Shown one piece after another: positions 30,577-39,161 of a DNA stretch of 64,000 nt; positions within the stretch are counted from its first letter, which is position 1, and each line of letters starts with the position of its first letter. The translations under genes were made by a program, and so were the position numbers. Source of the stretch: Massilia psychrophila (lineage in GTDB: Bacteria; Pseudomonadota; Gammaproteobacteria; Burkholderiales; Burkholderiaceae_D); assembly GCF_002760665.1 (NCBI RefSeq), contig NZ_PDOB01000010.1:1-64000 (forward strand). The letters run 5' to 3'. Under the pieces are notes generated by a model. The model searched no databases, had not been told where the DNA came from, and saw only the letters and a list, made by a program, of their open reading frames with translations.

Positions 30577-33500
30577 ATGTTTGAACGAATCATTCGCTTT
30601 TCCATAGAACAGCGCTGGCTGGTCATGCTCGCTGTCGTGGCGATGACGGCTATCGGCATCTTCAGCTACCAGAAGCTGCCGATTGATGCGGTCCCCGACA
30701 TCACCAACGTGCAAGTGCAGATCAATACGTCGGCGTCCGGCTATTCTCCCCTGGAGGTGGAGCAGCGCGTCACGTTTCCGATCGAGACTGTGATGGCCGG
30801 CCTGCCGAATCTCGAACAGACGCGTTCGCTGTCGCGCTACGGCTTGTCGCAAATTACCGTCGTCTTCAAGGACGGCACCGATATCTATTTTGCCCGCCAA
30901 CTGGTCAACCAGCGGATCCAGGAGGCGAAAGAGCGCCTGCCTGCTGGAGTAAGCCCCATGATGGGCCCGATTTCAACAGGCTTGGGCGAAATCTACCTTT
31001 GGACCGTCGAGTCGTTGCCGGGCGCGAGAAAGGCTGACGGCACGCCCTACACGCCGACCGATTTGCGCGAGATTCAGGACTGGATTATCAAGCCGCAATT
31101 ACGCAACGTCATTGGGGTAACCGAGATCAACTCGATCGGCGGGTATGCGAAGGAGTATCACGTCACGCCAAATCCCGCCAAACTGGCTTCCTACAACCTC
31201 ACCTTGCAGGATGTTGTCGTCGCGCTAGAGCGCAACAATAGCAATGTCGGTGCCGGCCATATCGAAAAGCGCGGAGAACAATTCTTGATCCGGGTTCCTG
31301 GCCAGGTCCGCACGGTCGAAGATATCCGGAACGTCATTCTGAGCAATGTGCAAAGCGTGCCAATTCGCATGCGCGATGTGGCCGAGGTGGACGTCGGGCG
31401 TGAATTGCGTACCGGTGCCGCGACCGATAACGGGCAAGAAGTTGTGCTGGGCACCGTCTTCATGTTGATCGGACAGAACAGCCGTGTCGTGTCGCAGGCG
31501 GTGGACAAGAAGATGGTGGAAATTAACCGCACCTTGCCAACGGGAGTGAAGGCATACACTGTCTACGACCGGACGGTCCTGGTTGACAAGGCGATCAGCA
31601 CAGTCAAGAAAAACCTTCTGGAAGGCGCCGTGCTGGTCATTGCCGTTTTGTTTCTGTTCCTCGGCAATATCCGGGCGGCCCTGATCTGCGCGATGGTCAT
31701 TCCCTTGTCGATGCTGTTCACGTTCACTGGCATGGTGACGTACAAGGTCAGTGCCAACCTGATGAGCCTTGGGGCGCTTGATTTTGGCATCATCATCGAC
31801 GGCGCGGTGGTGATCGTCGAAAACTGTGTTCGACGTCTGGCTCATGCCCAGGCACACCACAAACGTCCGTTGACCCGCACCGAGCGGTTTCATGAAGTGT
31901 TCGCAGCTGCAAAGGAGGCGCGCCGGCCGCTGTTATTCGGGCAGCTGATCATCATGATCGTCTACATCCCGATCTTCGCGCTGACCGGCGTCGAGGGAAA
32001 GATGTTCCATCCGATGGCTTTTACAGTTGTCGCGGCACTGGTGGGGGCGATGATCTTGTCGATGACGTTTATTCCGGCCGCCGTTGTGCTGTTCATTGGC
32101 GAGCGTGTTGCTGAGAAAGAAAACCGCTTGATGGAATTTGCCAAGCGCATGTACAAGCCAATGCTGGCAAAGGTGATGCTCAACAAGGCGGTTGTAGTGA
32201 CCATCGCCATTGTGCTCGTGGTGCTGTCCGGCGCGCTGGCAACCCGCATGGGGAGCGAGTTCGTCCCCAGCTTAAATGAGGGAGACTTCGCCATCCAGGC
32301 TTTGCGCATACCCGGCACCAGCCTGACCCAATCGCTCGACATGCAAAAACAACTTGAAAGCGGACTCAAGGCGAAGTTTCCGGAAATCGAACGGGTTTTT
32401 GCCCGCACGGGTACTGCAGAGATCGCGTCCGATCCCATGCCTCCGAACATTTCAGATGGCTACGTGATGCTCAAGCCGCAATCGCAGTGGCCATCGCCCA
32501 AGAAAACGCGTGACGAGCTGCTCTCGGCCGTGCAGGCGGAAGCCGCCAAGTACCCCGGTAATAATTATGAGTTCTCGCAGCCAATCCAGTTGCGCTTTAA
32601 CGAACTCATCTCGGGCGTGCGTAGCGATGTCGCCGTCAAGATTTTTGGCGACGATATGGATGTGCTCAATGACACTGCGGCCAAGGTGGCGGCTACGCTC
32701 GGACGGGTACCTGGCGCCGCCGAAGTAAAAGTCGAGCAGACCACCGGTCTTCCCATGCTCACGGTCAACATCGACCGGAAAAAGACCACCAGGTACGGTC
32801 TGAACATTGGCGACGTACAGGAGACAATCGCGATCGCAACCGGTGGCCGTAGCGCTGGCACGATGTTTGAAGGCGACCGCCGATTCGACATTATCGTCCG
32901 CCTGCCAGAGCAATTGCGCAGCGACCTGGAGGCGCTCAAGCGCTTGCCGATCCCGCTGAGCAGCCCGACCTTGTCTGGTGCCAATGGGACACCTGGCGCA
33001 ATAAGCTACATTCCGCTCGCTGAAGTGGCCACGCTGGACTTTGCGCCTGGTCCAAACCAGATCAGCAGGGAAAATGGCAAGCGCCGCATCGTTGTCAGCG
33101 CCAACGTGCGCGGCCGCGACATCGGCACGTTTGTTGCCGAAGCCGAGCGCCTGATATTGAAGGAGATAAAGATCCCACCTGGATACTGGACCAGTTGGGG
33201 CGGAACCTTCGAGCAGTTACAGTCGGCGACGCAGCGCCTGCAGGTCGTGGTGCCGCTTGCATTGTTTCTGGTGTTCATGCTGCTTTTTGTGATGTTCAAT
33301 AACGTCAAGGATGGCCTGCTGGTCTTCACCGGGATTCCATTTGCCCTGACCGGCGGCATTTTCGCGCTTTGGTTGCGTGATATTCCGATGTCCATTTCGG
33401 CGGCGGTAGGTTTCATTGCGCTGTCGGGCGTGGCGGTGTTGAACGGATTGGTCATGCTGTCATTTATTCGCACGCTGCGCGAAGAAGGCATGGGACTTGA

Positions 33501-33768
33501 CGAGGCCATCAATACGGGGGCGCTTACCCGCCTTCGGCCGGTTCTGATGACGGCGCTGGTCGCTTCGCTTGGCTTCATTCCGATGGCGATTGCAACCGGC
33601 ACCGGGGCGGAAGTTCAGCGGCCGCTGGCGACGGTCGTAATCGGTGGCATCATTTCGTCGACCATATTGACGCTGCTTGTCCTGCCGCTTCTGTACCGGC
33701 TGGCACACGGCAAAGACAGCGATAAAAATGATTTTTTAGCCCAGATCAAAGATGAAGTTGTCGCTTAG
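30577..33768 (+). CDS. czcA: CzcA-type heavy-metal RND efflux pump
   Basis: 1063 aa, normal length for HME-RND. Proton-driven export of divalent cations from cytoplasm/periplasm. The membrane signature DFGIIIDGAVVIVEN puts Asp402, Asp408 and Glu415 at the same numbers as in the Cupriavidus CzcA protein; this motif belongs to the Zn/Co/Cd subgroup (HME1). Twelve membrane helices in two sets with large periplasmic loops are apparent. It follows czcB by 14 bp. The whole czc block has lower GC (hand counts of two 60-base lines gave 57%) than its left flank (72% in one line), suggesting transfer. Confidence 0.95.
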   Translation: MFERIIRFSIEQRWLVMLAVVAMTAIGIFSYQKLPIDAVPDITNVQVQINTSASGYSPLEVEQRVTFPIETVMAGLPNLEQTRSLSRYGLSQITVVFKDGTDIYFARQLVNQRIQEAKERLPAGVSPMMGPISTGLGEIYLWTVESLPGARKADGTPYTPTDLREIQDWIIKPQLRNVIGVTEINSIGGYAKEYHVTPNPAKLASYNLTLQDVVVALERNNSNVGAGHIEKRGEQFLIRVPGQVRTVEDIRNVILSNVQSVPIRMRDVAEVDVGRELRTGAATDNGQEVVLGTVFMLIGQNSRVVSQAVDKKMVEINRTLPTGVKAYTVYDRTVLVDKAISTVKKNLLEGAVLVIAVLFLFLGNIRAALICAMVIPLSMLFTFTGMVTYKVSANLMSLGALDFGIIIDGAVVIVENCVRRLAHAQAHHKRPLTRTERFHEVFAAAKEARRPLLFGQLIIMIVYIPIFALTGVEGKMFHPMAFTVVAALVGAMILSMTFIPAAVVLFIGERVAEKENRLMEFAKRMYKPMLAKVMLNKAVVVTIAIVLVVLSGALATRMGSEFVPSLNEGDFAIQALRIPGTSLTQSLDMQKQLESGLKAKFPEIERVFARTGTAEIASDPMPPNISDGYVMLKPQSQWPSPKKTRDELLSAVQAEAAKYPGNNYEFSQPIQLRFNELISGVRSDVAVKIFGDDMDVLNDTAAKVAATLGRVPGAAEVKVEQTTGLPMLTVNIDRKKTTRYGLNIGDVQETIAIATGGRSAGTMFEGDRRFDIIVRLPEQLRSDLEALKRLPIPLSSPTLSGANGTPGAISYIPLAEVATLDFAPGPNQISRENGKRRIVVSANVRGRDIGTFVAEAERLILKEIKIPPGYWTSWGGTFEQLQSATQRLQVVVPLALFLVFMLLFVMFNNVKDGLLVFTGIPFALTGGIFALWLRDIPMSISAAVGFIALSGVAVLNGLVMLSFIRTLREEGMGLDEAINTGALTRLRPVLMTALVASLGFIPMAIATGTGAEVQRPLATVVIGGIISSTILTLLVLPLLYRLAHGKDSDKNDFLAQIKDEVVA

Positions 33769-33853
33769 TCGGTGTCGGCGCCCCCAAGGGCTTCATGGTC
33801 GATCCTGGTTGCAGGTCAGCACCTGGCCTGCAGGCGATAAGACCCGCGCTGTT

Positions 33854-34615
33854 CTATTGCGCTGGCGGCGGTTCCGGCTCGGCTGGCATCGCCTGCTTCT
33901 GGCGCCGTACCCGGTTCGACGCCACCACGCCGATCCCCAGCAACGCCAGGCTCAGCATGGCGCCAACCGACGGCGTCGCCAGCCAGCGCAGCGGCTGGCC
34001 GGGCGTCTCCGACGGCTCCTGGCGTTGCGGGTCGGACTGCGCCCGGCGAACCGTCGCGCCGGCTTCGGACTGGCCTTCGAAAAACGGGATCATTGCGCGG
34101 ACCAAGGCCGGCACGTCTTCGGCGCTCCGGCTCGAAAGCCAGTTCAGGTCGCGCACGACTTCCTCGTTGAGCCAGATCGCCCCGGCATTGACCATGTCGT
34201 CGCGCACCCCCGGCCATGAAGTGAGCGTGCGGTTGGTGACCAGGCCGCTCGACGCCAGCAGCAGGGGCGCCTGGGACAGTACGGCGATCGGTTTGCCGAG
34301 CGCGTCCATGTGGCGCACCAGGTCGCGCGCCTGGGCGCTCTGGCGCAGCAGGTCGGGACTGATGTAGCCGCCAGGGATGAGCAGGCCGTCGAAGTCGGGC
34401 GCGCGCGCCTGGCTCATTTCAAGGTCGACCGCCACCAGTTCGGCCGCCTGCTGCACGTCCATGCCGCGGATCCTGCCCGCATGCAGGCCGACGATGACGA
34501 CGTCCGCGCCCGCTTCCCTGAGCGCCGCGACAGGCGCGGCCAGTTCGGCTTTTTCGAAACCATCGGCTGCCAACACCGCAATGCGCTTACCGGCAAGTTG
34601 TTTGGGTGCGCTCAT
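33854..34615 (-). CDS. DJ-1/PfpI-family protein lacking the nucleophile cysteine, with C-terminal membrane helix
   Basis: 253 aa from ATG 34615, GGAGG five to eight nt upstream. Residues 9-170 follow the PfpI/DJ-1 fold: RIAVLAADGFEKAEL with the conserved Glu21, LLIPGGYISPDLLR. At the nucleophile elbow, where the family has Cys-His (as in AxCHAPxLL), this protein reads GKPIAVLSQAPLLLAS, so Ser114-Gln115 replace Cys-His. A linker and one predicted membrane helix (WLATPSVGAMLSLALLGIGV, about 215-234) with a basic tail end the protein. It should not act as a normal PfpI hydrolase; a binding or scaffold role is possible. Convergent with czcA. Confidence 0.8.
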   Translation of the reverse strand: MSAPKQLAGKRIAVLAADGFEKAELAAPVAALREAGADVVIVGLHAGRIRGMDVQQAAELVAVDLEMSQARAPDFDGLLIPGGYISPDLLRQSAQARDLVRHMDALGKPIAVLSQAPLLLASSGLVTNRTLTSWPGVRDDMVNAGAIWLNEEVVRDLNWLSSRSAEDVPALVRAMIPFFEGQSEAGATVRRAQSDPQRQEPSETPGQPLRWLATPSVGAMLSLALLGIGVVASNRVRRQKQAMPAEPEPPPAQ

Positions 34616-34945
34616 CGTGTCCTCCATTTACCTCGTAGTTTACAGAGTTGCCCCGATACCCTTTAGTTCCCCGGCGACTAGCCGGCAAAATAAATCGCCA
34701 ACAAGCTATCTTTCCTATTATTGTTTTTTTGGCATTTCCGTATGGTTACGCCTGCTGGCCGAGCTGTTGATGCGGCTGGTATTGGTCGTCACCTTGCGCA
34801 ACGCGCACCGGACCAACTGGCACAGCCTTTGTCGTGGCGCAGGAACAATCGAAGCGCCTGGCCGGACTGGTCGAACTGATGATGTCCGAGGTGCAGGACT
34901 GGCATCGCCTGTTCGGCGAAAAAAGCACGGATCACACGGGTTAAT
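34616..34945. other. Intergenic stretch with a possible decayed small ORF
   Basis: The first ~120 bp are AT-rich. From 34742 an ATG reads on the plus strand for ~30 codons ending in APDQLAQP; shifting one frame at about 34830 the reading continues FVVAQEQSKRLAGLVELMMS to a TAA at 34945. The good coding look of both halves suggests a frameshifted small gene, but I do not recognise it. Confidence 0.3.
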
Positions 34946-34959
34946 TTTATGCGATTGGA

Positions 34960-35001
34960 TTGAGCCAGATCAATCCAACACTATAAAATCATTGTTAATA
35001 T
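34960..35001 (+). promoter_or_regulatory. FNR/ANR-like box with matching -10, promoter of the methanethiol-oxidase pair
   Basis: TTGAG-CCAG-ATCAA at 34960-34973 differs by one base from the FNR/ANR consensus TTGAT-N4-ATCAA. TAATAT at 34996-35001 is a good -10. A start near 35008 would place the box centre at about -41.5, the classical position for class II activation. The gene start is at 35149, so the leader would be ~140 nt. Confidence 0.55.
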
Positions 35002-35148
35002 GCAAACAAAACGAAAAAACAGCGTACATTCGGGGATGTACTGACGTTGTCGCCACCGACGTGAAGCGTTCGCCGAAACAGGCTGACGTCGCCATCCATC
35101 AGATTCGGCACGGTCTTTGCGCCGGCGCCGGGCTCACCGGAGATCAGC

Positions 35149-36471
35149 ATGCGTTTCGATACATTCAGCCGGGCTTTCGTGCCACGGACGGCCGTGTTTG
35201 CTTTCGTTGCCATTGGCGCCGGTGTGTGCCCCGCTTTGGTGCTGGCCGACGAAACCTGCAACTCGCCCTACATGTCGAACCTGATCAAGGGCCAGGAAGA
35301 TTTTTTATATGTGTGGACGCTCGGCGTGCCGGGCATGGGCGACGGCTTTGATAAGCTCGTCACGCTCGACGTCAATCCGACGTCAAAGGGGTTCGGCGAG
35401 GTGCTAGCCCAGGTTGCGGTGGGCGGGCGCGGCGAAGCGCATCACATGGGCTTTACGGACGACCGCCGATTCCTGTGGGCCGGCGGCCTCGACGACAGCA
35501 AGATTCACGTGTTCGACGTGTCGACCAATCCGGCCAAGCCCAAGCTGGTCAAGACCATCACCGATTTTGCCCCGCGCGCCGGATTGGTCGGCCCGCACAC
35601 CTTCTATGCGCTGCCGGGCCGCATGCTGATCGGCGCGCTGTCGAACAGCAAGGATAACGGCGGCAAGACCGGCATGGCGGTGTACAGCAACAAGGGCGAC
35701 TTCATCAGCAAGTACGACATGCCGACCGATCAGGGTGGCGACGGCTACGGCTACGACATCGCCATCAATCCAGCCAGGAACGCGATGCTGACGTCGAGCT
35801 TCACTGGACGCAATAACTACATGATGGACCTCGGCCAGTTGATGAAGGACAAGCCGGCGATGCAGCGCTTCGGCACCAGCATGGTGATATGGAACTTGAA
35901 GTCGATGCAGCCGGAAAAAGTGTTGAACGTGCCCGGCGCGCCGCTCGAAATCCGCTGGTCGCTCAAGGAGGGCGACGACTGGGCCATTACCACCAGTGCG
36001 CTGACCTCGATGCTATGGCTGGTAAAGAAGGACGCCAAGGGCGAATGGCAGGCAAAGTCGGTGGCGCAGATCGGCGACCCGGCCAAGATACCGCTGCCGG
36101 TCGACATCTCGATCACGGCCGACGGCAAGGGCTTGTGGGTCAATACCTTCATGGACGGCACGACGCGCTATTTCGACCTGCGCAACCCGGAAGCGCCGAA
36201 GCAGACCTATGCCAAGCGCACCGGTTCGCAGGTCAACATGGTGTCGCAAAGCTGGGATGGCAAGCGGGCCTACGTCAGTTCCTCGCTGCTGGCCAAATGG
36301 GACAAGAAGGGCGTCGACGACGAGCAGTTCGTCAAGCTGTTTGCGTGGGACGGCAAGGAGCTCAAGGAAACCTTTACGGCCGATTTCTACCAGCTCAAGC
36401 TTGGCCGCGCCCACCACATGAAGCTCGGCGCGGCAAAGCCGGGCACGGCCATGGCGCTGGCACCGAAGTAG
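35149..36471 (+). CDS. mtoX: Exported methanethiol oxidase / SBP56-family protein
   Basis: 440 aa, GGAG six nt before ATG 35149. Signal peptide ending near ALVLA (about residue 33), so periplasmic. The rest is the selenium-binding-protein-56 (SBP56) beta-propeller: GEAHHMGFTDDRRFLWAGGL, DSKIHVFDVSTNPAKPKLV, GPHTFYALPGRMLI, GYGYDIAINP, GRAHHMKLG near the end. Exported members next to an SCO gene are methanethiol oxidases, which convert methanethiol to formaldehyde, sulfide and peroxide with copper. The SCO neighbour 4 bp downstream fits that. Substrate assignment is by family and context. Confidence 0.8.
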   Translation: MRFDTFSRAFVPRTAVFAFVAIGAGVCPALVLADETCNSPYMSNLIKGQEDFLYVWTLGVPGMGDGFDKLVTLDVNPTSKGFGEVLAQVAVGGRGEAHHMGFTDDRRFLWAGGLDDSKIHVFDVSTNPAKPKLVKTITDFAPRAGLVGPHTFYALPGRMLIGALSNSKDNGGKTGMAVYSNKGDFISKYDMPTDQGGDGYGYDIAINPARNAMLTSSFTGRNNYMMDLGQLMKDKPAMQRFGTSMVIWNLKSMQPEKVLNVPGAPLEIRWSLKEGDDWAITTSALTSMLWLVKKDAKGEWQAKSVAQIGDPAKIPLPVDISITADGKGLWVNTFMDGTTRYFDLRNPEAPKQTYAKRTGSQVNMVSQSWDGKRAYVSSSLLAKWDKKGVDDEQFVKLFAWDGKELKETFTADFYQLKLGRAHHMKLGAAKPGTAMALAPK

Positions 36472-36475
36472 CCGC

Positions 36476-37156
36476 ATGAAAAACGTCCTGCGCGCGGCAT
36501 GCCTGGTGGCGCTCGCCGGGGCCGCACCGTCACTGTCGCCGGCGGCCGGCACCACCGCACCGCTCGGTTTCGTGCCGCCGGCGCCGGCTACCTACAAGCT
36601 CGAGCACATCATGCGTGCGCCCGACGGCGAGGTGCTCGACAGCGATGGCAGCGTTCACCGCCTGTCAGAGTTTTCGACCGGTAAAGTCACGCTGTTTTCC
36701 TTCATTTATACGTATTGCACCGACGCCAAGGGCTGTCCGCTGGCGTACGAAACCTTGCATAAACTTAAGAAGCGCATCGAGCAGGATCCCGCTTTGATCG
36801 GCAAGGTGCGTTTCGTCAGCATGAGCTTCGATCCGCGCTTCGATACGCCGCAGGCGATGCGCAGCTATGGCGGCGCGGATGCGCGCGACACGAGCGGCCT
36901 GCGCTGGCATTTCCTCACCACCGCATCGACCAGGCAACTGGCACCAATGCTGGACGGTTTCGGCCAGGATGTGTCGGTAGCCGCGCAGCAGGACTTGAAC
37001 GCGCGCGTGCCGACGCTGGCCCACATGCTGAAGGTCTACCTGTTGGACCGCGGCGGCAGCGTGCGCGAAATCTACTCGCCGTCGTTTCTGCACCAACAGG
37101 TGCTGGAAAACGACATCAGGACGCTGTTGCTCGAGCGTCCGGCGCGGCGAAAATGA
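36476..37156 (+). CDS. SCO1/SenC-family copper chaperone with a C-x5-C site
   Basis: 226 aa, starting 4 bp after mtoX. Signal peptide to about residue 24. Thioredoxin-like SCO fold: VTLFSFIYTYC...GCPLAYETL, FVSMSFDPRFDTPQAM, and the third copper ligand His183 in PTLAHMLKVYLLD. The two cysteines (Cys81, Cys87) are separated by five residues instead of the three of ordinary SCO1 proteins. It probably delivers copper to the methanethiol oxidase in the periplasm. Confidence 0.85.
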   Translation: MKNVLRAACLVALAGAAPSLSPAAGTTAPLGFVPPAPATYKLEHIMRAPDGEVLDSDGSVHRLSEFSTGKVTLFSFIYTYCTDAKGCPLAYETLHKLKKRIEQDPALIGKVRFVSMSFDPRFDTPQAMRSYGGADARDTSGLRWHFLTTASTRQLAPMLDGFGQDVSVAAQQDLNARVPTLAHMLKVYLLDRGGSVREIYSPSFLHQQVLENDIRTLLLERPARRK

Positions 37157-37200
37157 GCCGCACCGGCCTGCCCGGCTGATATGGATACGGAGAAAGCGCG

Positions 37201-37701
37201 ATGTGGTCACAGGTGTGGCAAACCATTGCCAAAGAATTTTCCGACCTGAGCGATGTCGGTTCCATCACCGTGGTGTGCGTGCGCATGCTGGTCGCGGTCG
37301 TGCTGGGCGCTATTCTCGGTTACGAAAGAGAGTCGGCAGGCGCATCGGCCGGGTTGCGCACGCACATGCTCGTCGCCCTGGGCTCGGCGTTGTTCGTGCT
37401 AATCCCTTTACAGGCAGGCATGCAGCTCGACGGCATTTCGCGCGTGCTGCAGGGCGTGACGGCTGGCATCGGATTCCTGTGCGCCGGCGCCATCTTGAAA
37501 TTGCAAGACGAAAAGCAGATCACTGGCCTGACGACAGCGGCGGGCGTCTGGCTTACTGCCGCCGTCGGCGTGGCAGCCGGCATGGGGCGCGAGGGTACGG
37601 CGGTCCTCAGCGCCCTGTTTGCGTTGGGCATCCTGTCGCTGCTGCGGTTCAAAACCGCTGGCAGTACTCAGCAAGACAGCGAACCCGGGCCCCGGCAATA
37701 A
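37201..37701 (+). CDS. MgtC/SapB-family membrane protein
   Basis: 166 aa, GGAG upstream. Four or five membrane helices; the family core is clear: LGAILGYERESAGASAGLRTHMLVALGSALFVL, GIGFLCAGAILK, ITGLTTAAGVWLTAAVGVAAGMG. MgtC proteins affect magnesium homeostasis and the ATP synthase; this is the short form without the C-terminal ACT-like domain, so it is closer to SapB/YhiD-type proteins. Same strand as the mtoX pair, 44 bp downstream, possibly co-transcribed. Confidence 0.88.
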   Translation: MWSQVWQTIAKEFSDLSDVGSITVVCVRMLVAVVLGAILGYERESAGASAGLRTHMLVALGSALFVLIPLQAGMQLDGISRVLQGVTAGIGFLCAGAILKLQDEKQITGLTTAAGVWLTAAVGVAAGMGREGTAVLSALFALGILSLLRFKTAGSTQQDSEPGPRQ

Positions 37702-37754
37702 AGAGGCGGTCGGCCACGCGCGCGCCGCCAGCGATGAGCACGCCTTCAGCAAGC

Positions 37755-38153
37755 TTACTGCAGCTTATCGATACGAGCCACTTCCACCTTGGGATCGCGG
37801 ATCAATCCCTTGTTGTACTCGCCCGTGATACGGAGTTCGGCTTTATCGTCGATCGGCGTATTTGCTGGCCATTGTTCGGTGTCGATGTCGAGATCGATTT
37901 CGCCCGTGCCGTCGGTAAAACGATAATGGTCGCCGCCTATGTGACGGACGATGCGCCCTTGCAGGCTGACTTCGGTATCATCCTTTCCAGATGCCGTCAA
38001 CGCGCGGACAGTCGTTGGTGCAACGTTTCGGGGAACTTTTTTTGCCGATCCCGGGATGACTTTTTTGCCATCGCTGGGGCCGGTGTACTGAGCCAGGGCG
38101 CTGCCTGAGACGCCAAGCAGGGCAGTGAGCGCCAAAGCGGCGGCTTTCATCAT
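37755..38153 (-). CDS. Periplasmic BOF (bacterial OB-fold) protein, YgiW/YdeI type
   Basis: 132 aa from ATG 38153 with GGAG upstream (ATG 38150 also possible). Cleavable signal peptide (ALALTALLGVSGSALA), then the OB-fold domain: VSLQGRIVRHIGGDHYRFTDGTGEIDLDID, WPANTPIDDKAELRITGEY and the conserved end KVEVARI. Members are periplasmic proteins linked to stress tolerance. Monocistronic and convergent with the MgtC gene. Confidence 0.88.
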   Translation of the reverse strand: MMKAAALALTALLGVSGSALAQYTGPSDGKKVIPGSAKKVPRNVAPTTVRALTASGKDDTEVSLQGRIVRHIGGDHYRFTDGTGEIDLDIDTEQWPANTPIDDKAELRITGEYNKGLIRDPKVEVARIDKLQ

Positions 38154-38354
38154 GTCATTCTCCTTTTTGCCTAACGCTGGTAAAAGTATCGCCAATCCTG
38201 GCAAGGTATTTGCAGAAAAAGGAGCGGTCGATCACTTCATAAGACCAAATTCAATCGGAAAAGTTGCGAACATCAAATCAAGATACGGAATACTGCCCCG
38301 CCGCGCCGCGGCATTTTCAGGTAGGCTCAGGGCTTGCCAACGAGGGGACGATTG

Positions 38355-38672
38355 ATGAGCACAGACTACCAGGCCAACCAGCCCGAACGCACCGCCATCG
38401 ACGCATCGGCCGGCATCGTCGCGCTCGACTTTGGCACCGACTGGTGCGGCTTCTGCAAGGCCGCCGCGCCGGCGATCGAAGCCGCGCTGGCTGGGCAACC
38501 GGCGGTGCGGCATGTCAAGGTCGAGGATGGTCCCGGCCGGCCGCTGGGGCGCTCGTTCCGCGTCAAGTTGTGGCCTACCGTGATCGTTTTAAAGGACGGC
38601 AGGGAACTGGCGCGCGTGGTGCGGCCGGGCGACAGTGGCGAGGTGCTGGCGGCGCTGCAGGCGGCGCTGTAG
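38355..38672 (+). CDS. Small thioredoxin-like protein
   Basis: 105 aa from ATG 38355, GAGGGG about 8 nt upstream. Cytoplasmic thioredoxin fold: VALDFGTDWCGFCKAAAP with active-site Cys31 and Cys34 (WCGFC instead of WCGPC), cis-Pro in LWPTVIVLKDGREL. The CGFC centre would shift redox potential relative to classical thioredoxin. Divergent from the BOF gene. Confidence 0.88.
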   Translation: MSTDYQANQPERTAIDASAGIVALDFGTDWCGFCKAAAPAIEAALAGQPAVRHVKVEDGPGRPLGRSFRVKLWPTVIVLKDGRELARVVRPGDSGEVLAALQAAL

Positions 38673-38757
38673 AGAAGGTGCAGACAACTGCGTTGGCGTA
38701 AGCGCAAGCATGGCAAATCAGCTATGCTTGGGCGAACCACCGTCGCAGGAGAGAACC

Positions 38758-39135
38758 ATGGACAGCTTCCTGAACCTTGCTGCACGCATCCTGATGTCGC
38801 AAATTTTCCTCATCTCGGGGATCGGCAAGATCAGCGCTTACGCCGGCACCCAGGCCTACATGGAGAAGATGGGCGTACCCGGGGCGCTGCTGCCGCTGGT
38901 GATCCTTACCGAAATCGGTGGCGCCCTGGCGCTGCTGTTGGGCTTTCAGGCCAGATGGGCGGCGCTGGCGCTGGCCGGCTTCACGCTGCTGTCGGGGCTG
39001 ATCTTTCACTTCCAGCCGGGCGACCAGATGCAAATGATCAGCTTCATGAAGAACCTGGCGATTGCCGGCGGCTTGCTCATGGTGGTGCGTCACGGCGCTG
39101 GCGCGCCGGGCATCGACAAGCCGGGCGGCCACTGA
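38758..39135 (+). CDS. DoxX-family membrane protein
   Basis: 125 aa; ATG 38758 with GGAGAG upstream. Four membrane helices; RILMSQIFLISGIGKISAYAGT and LPLVILTEIGGALALLLGF are typical DoxX/YphA-like sequences. Members have been linked to quinone or thiol redox functions but the role here is not predictable. Confidence 0.85.
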   Translation: MDSFLNLAARILMSQIFLISGIGKISAYAGTQAYMEKMGVPGALLPLVILTEIGGALALLLGFQARWAALALAGFTLLSGLIFHFQPGDQMQMISFMKNLAIAGGLLMVVRHGAGAPGIDKPGGH

Positions 39136-39161
39136 GGAGCGCTGGCCTGGGCAACCACCGG

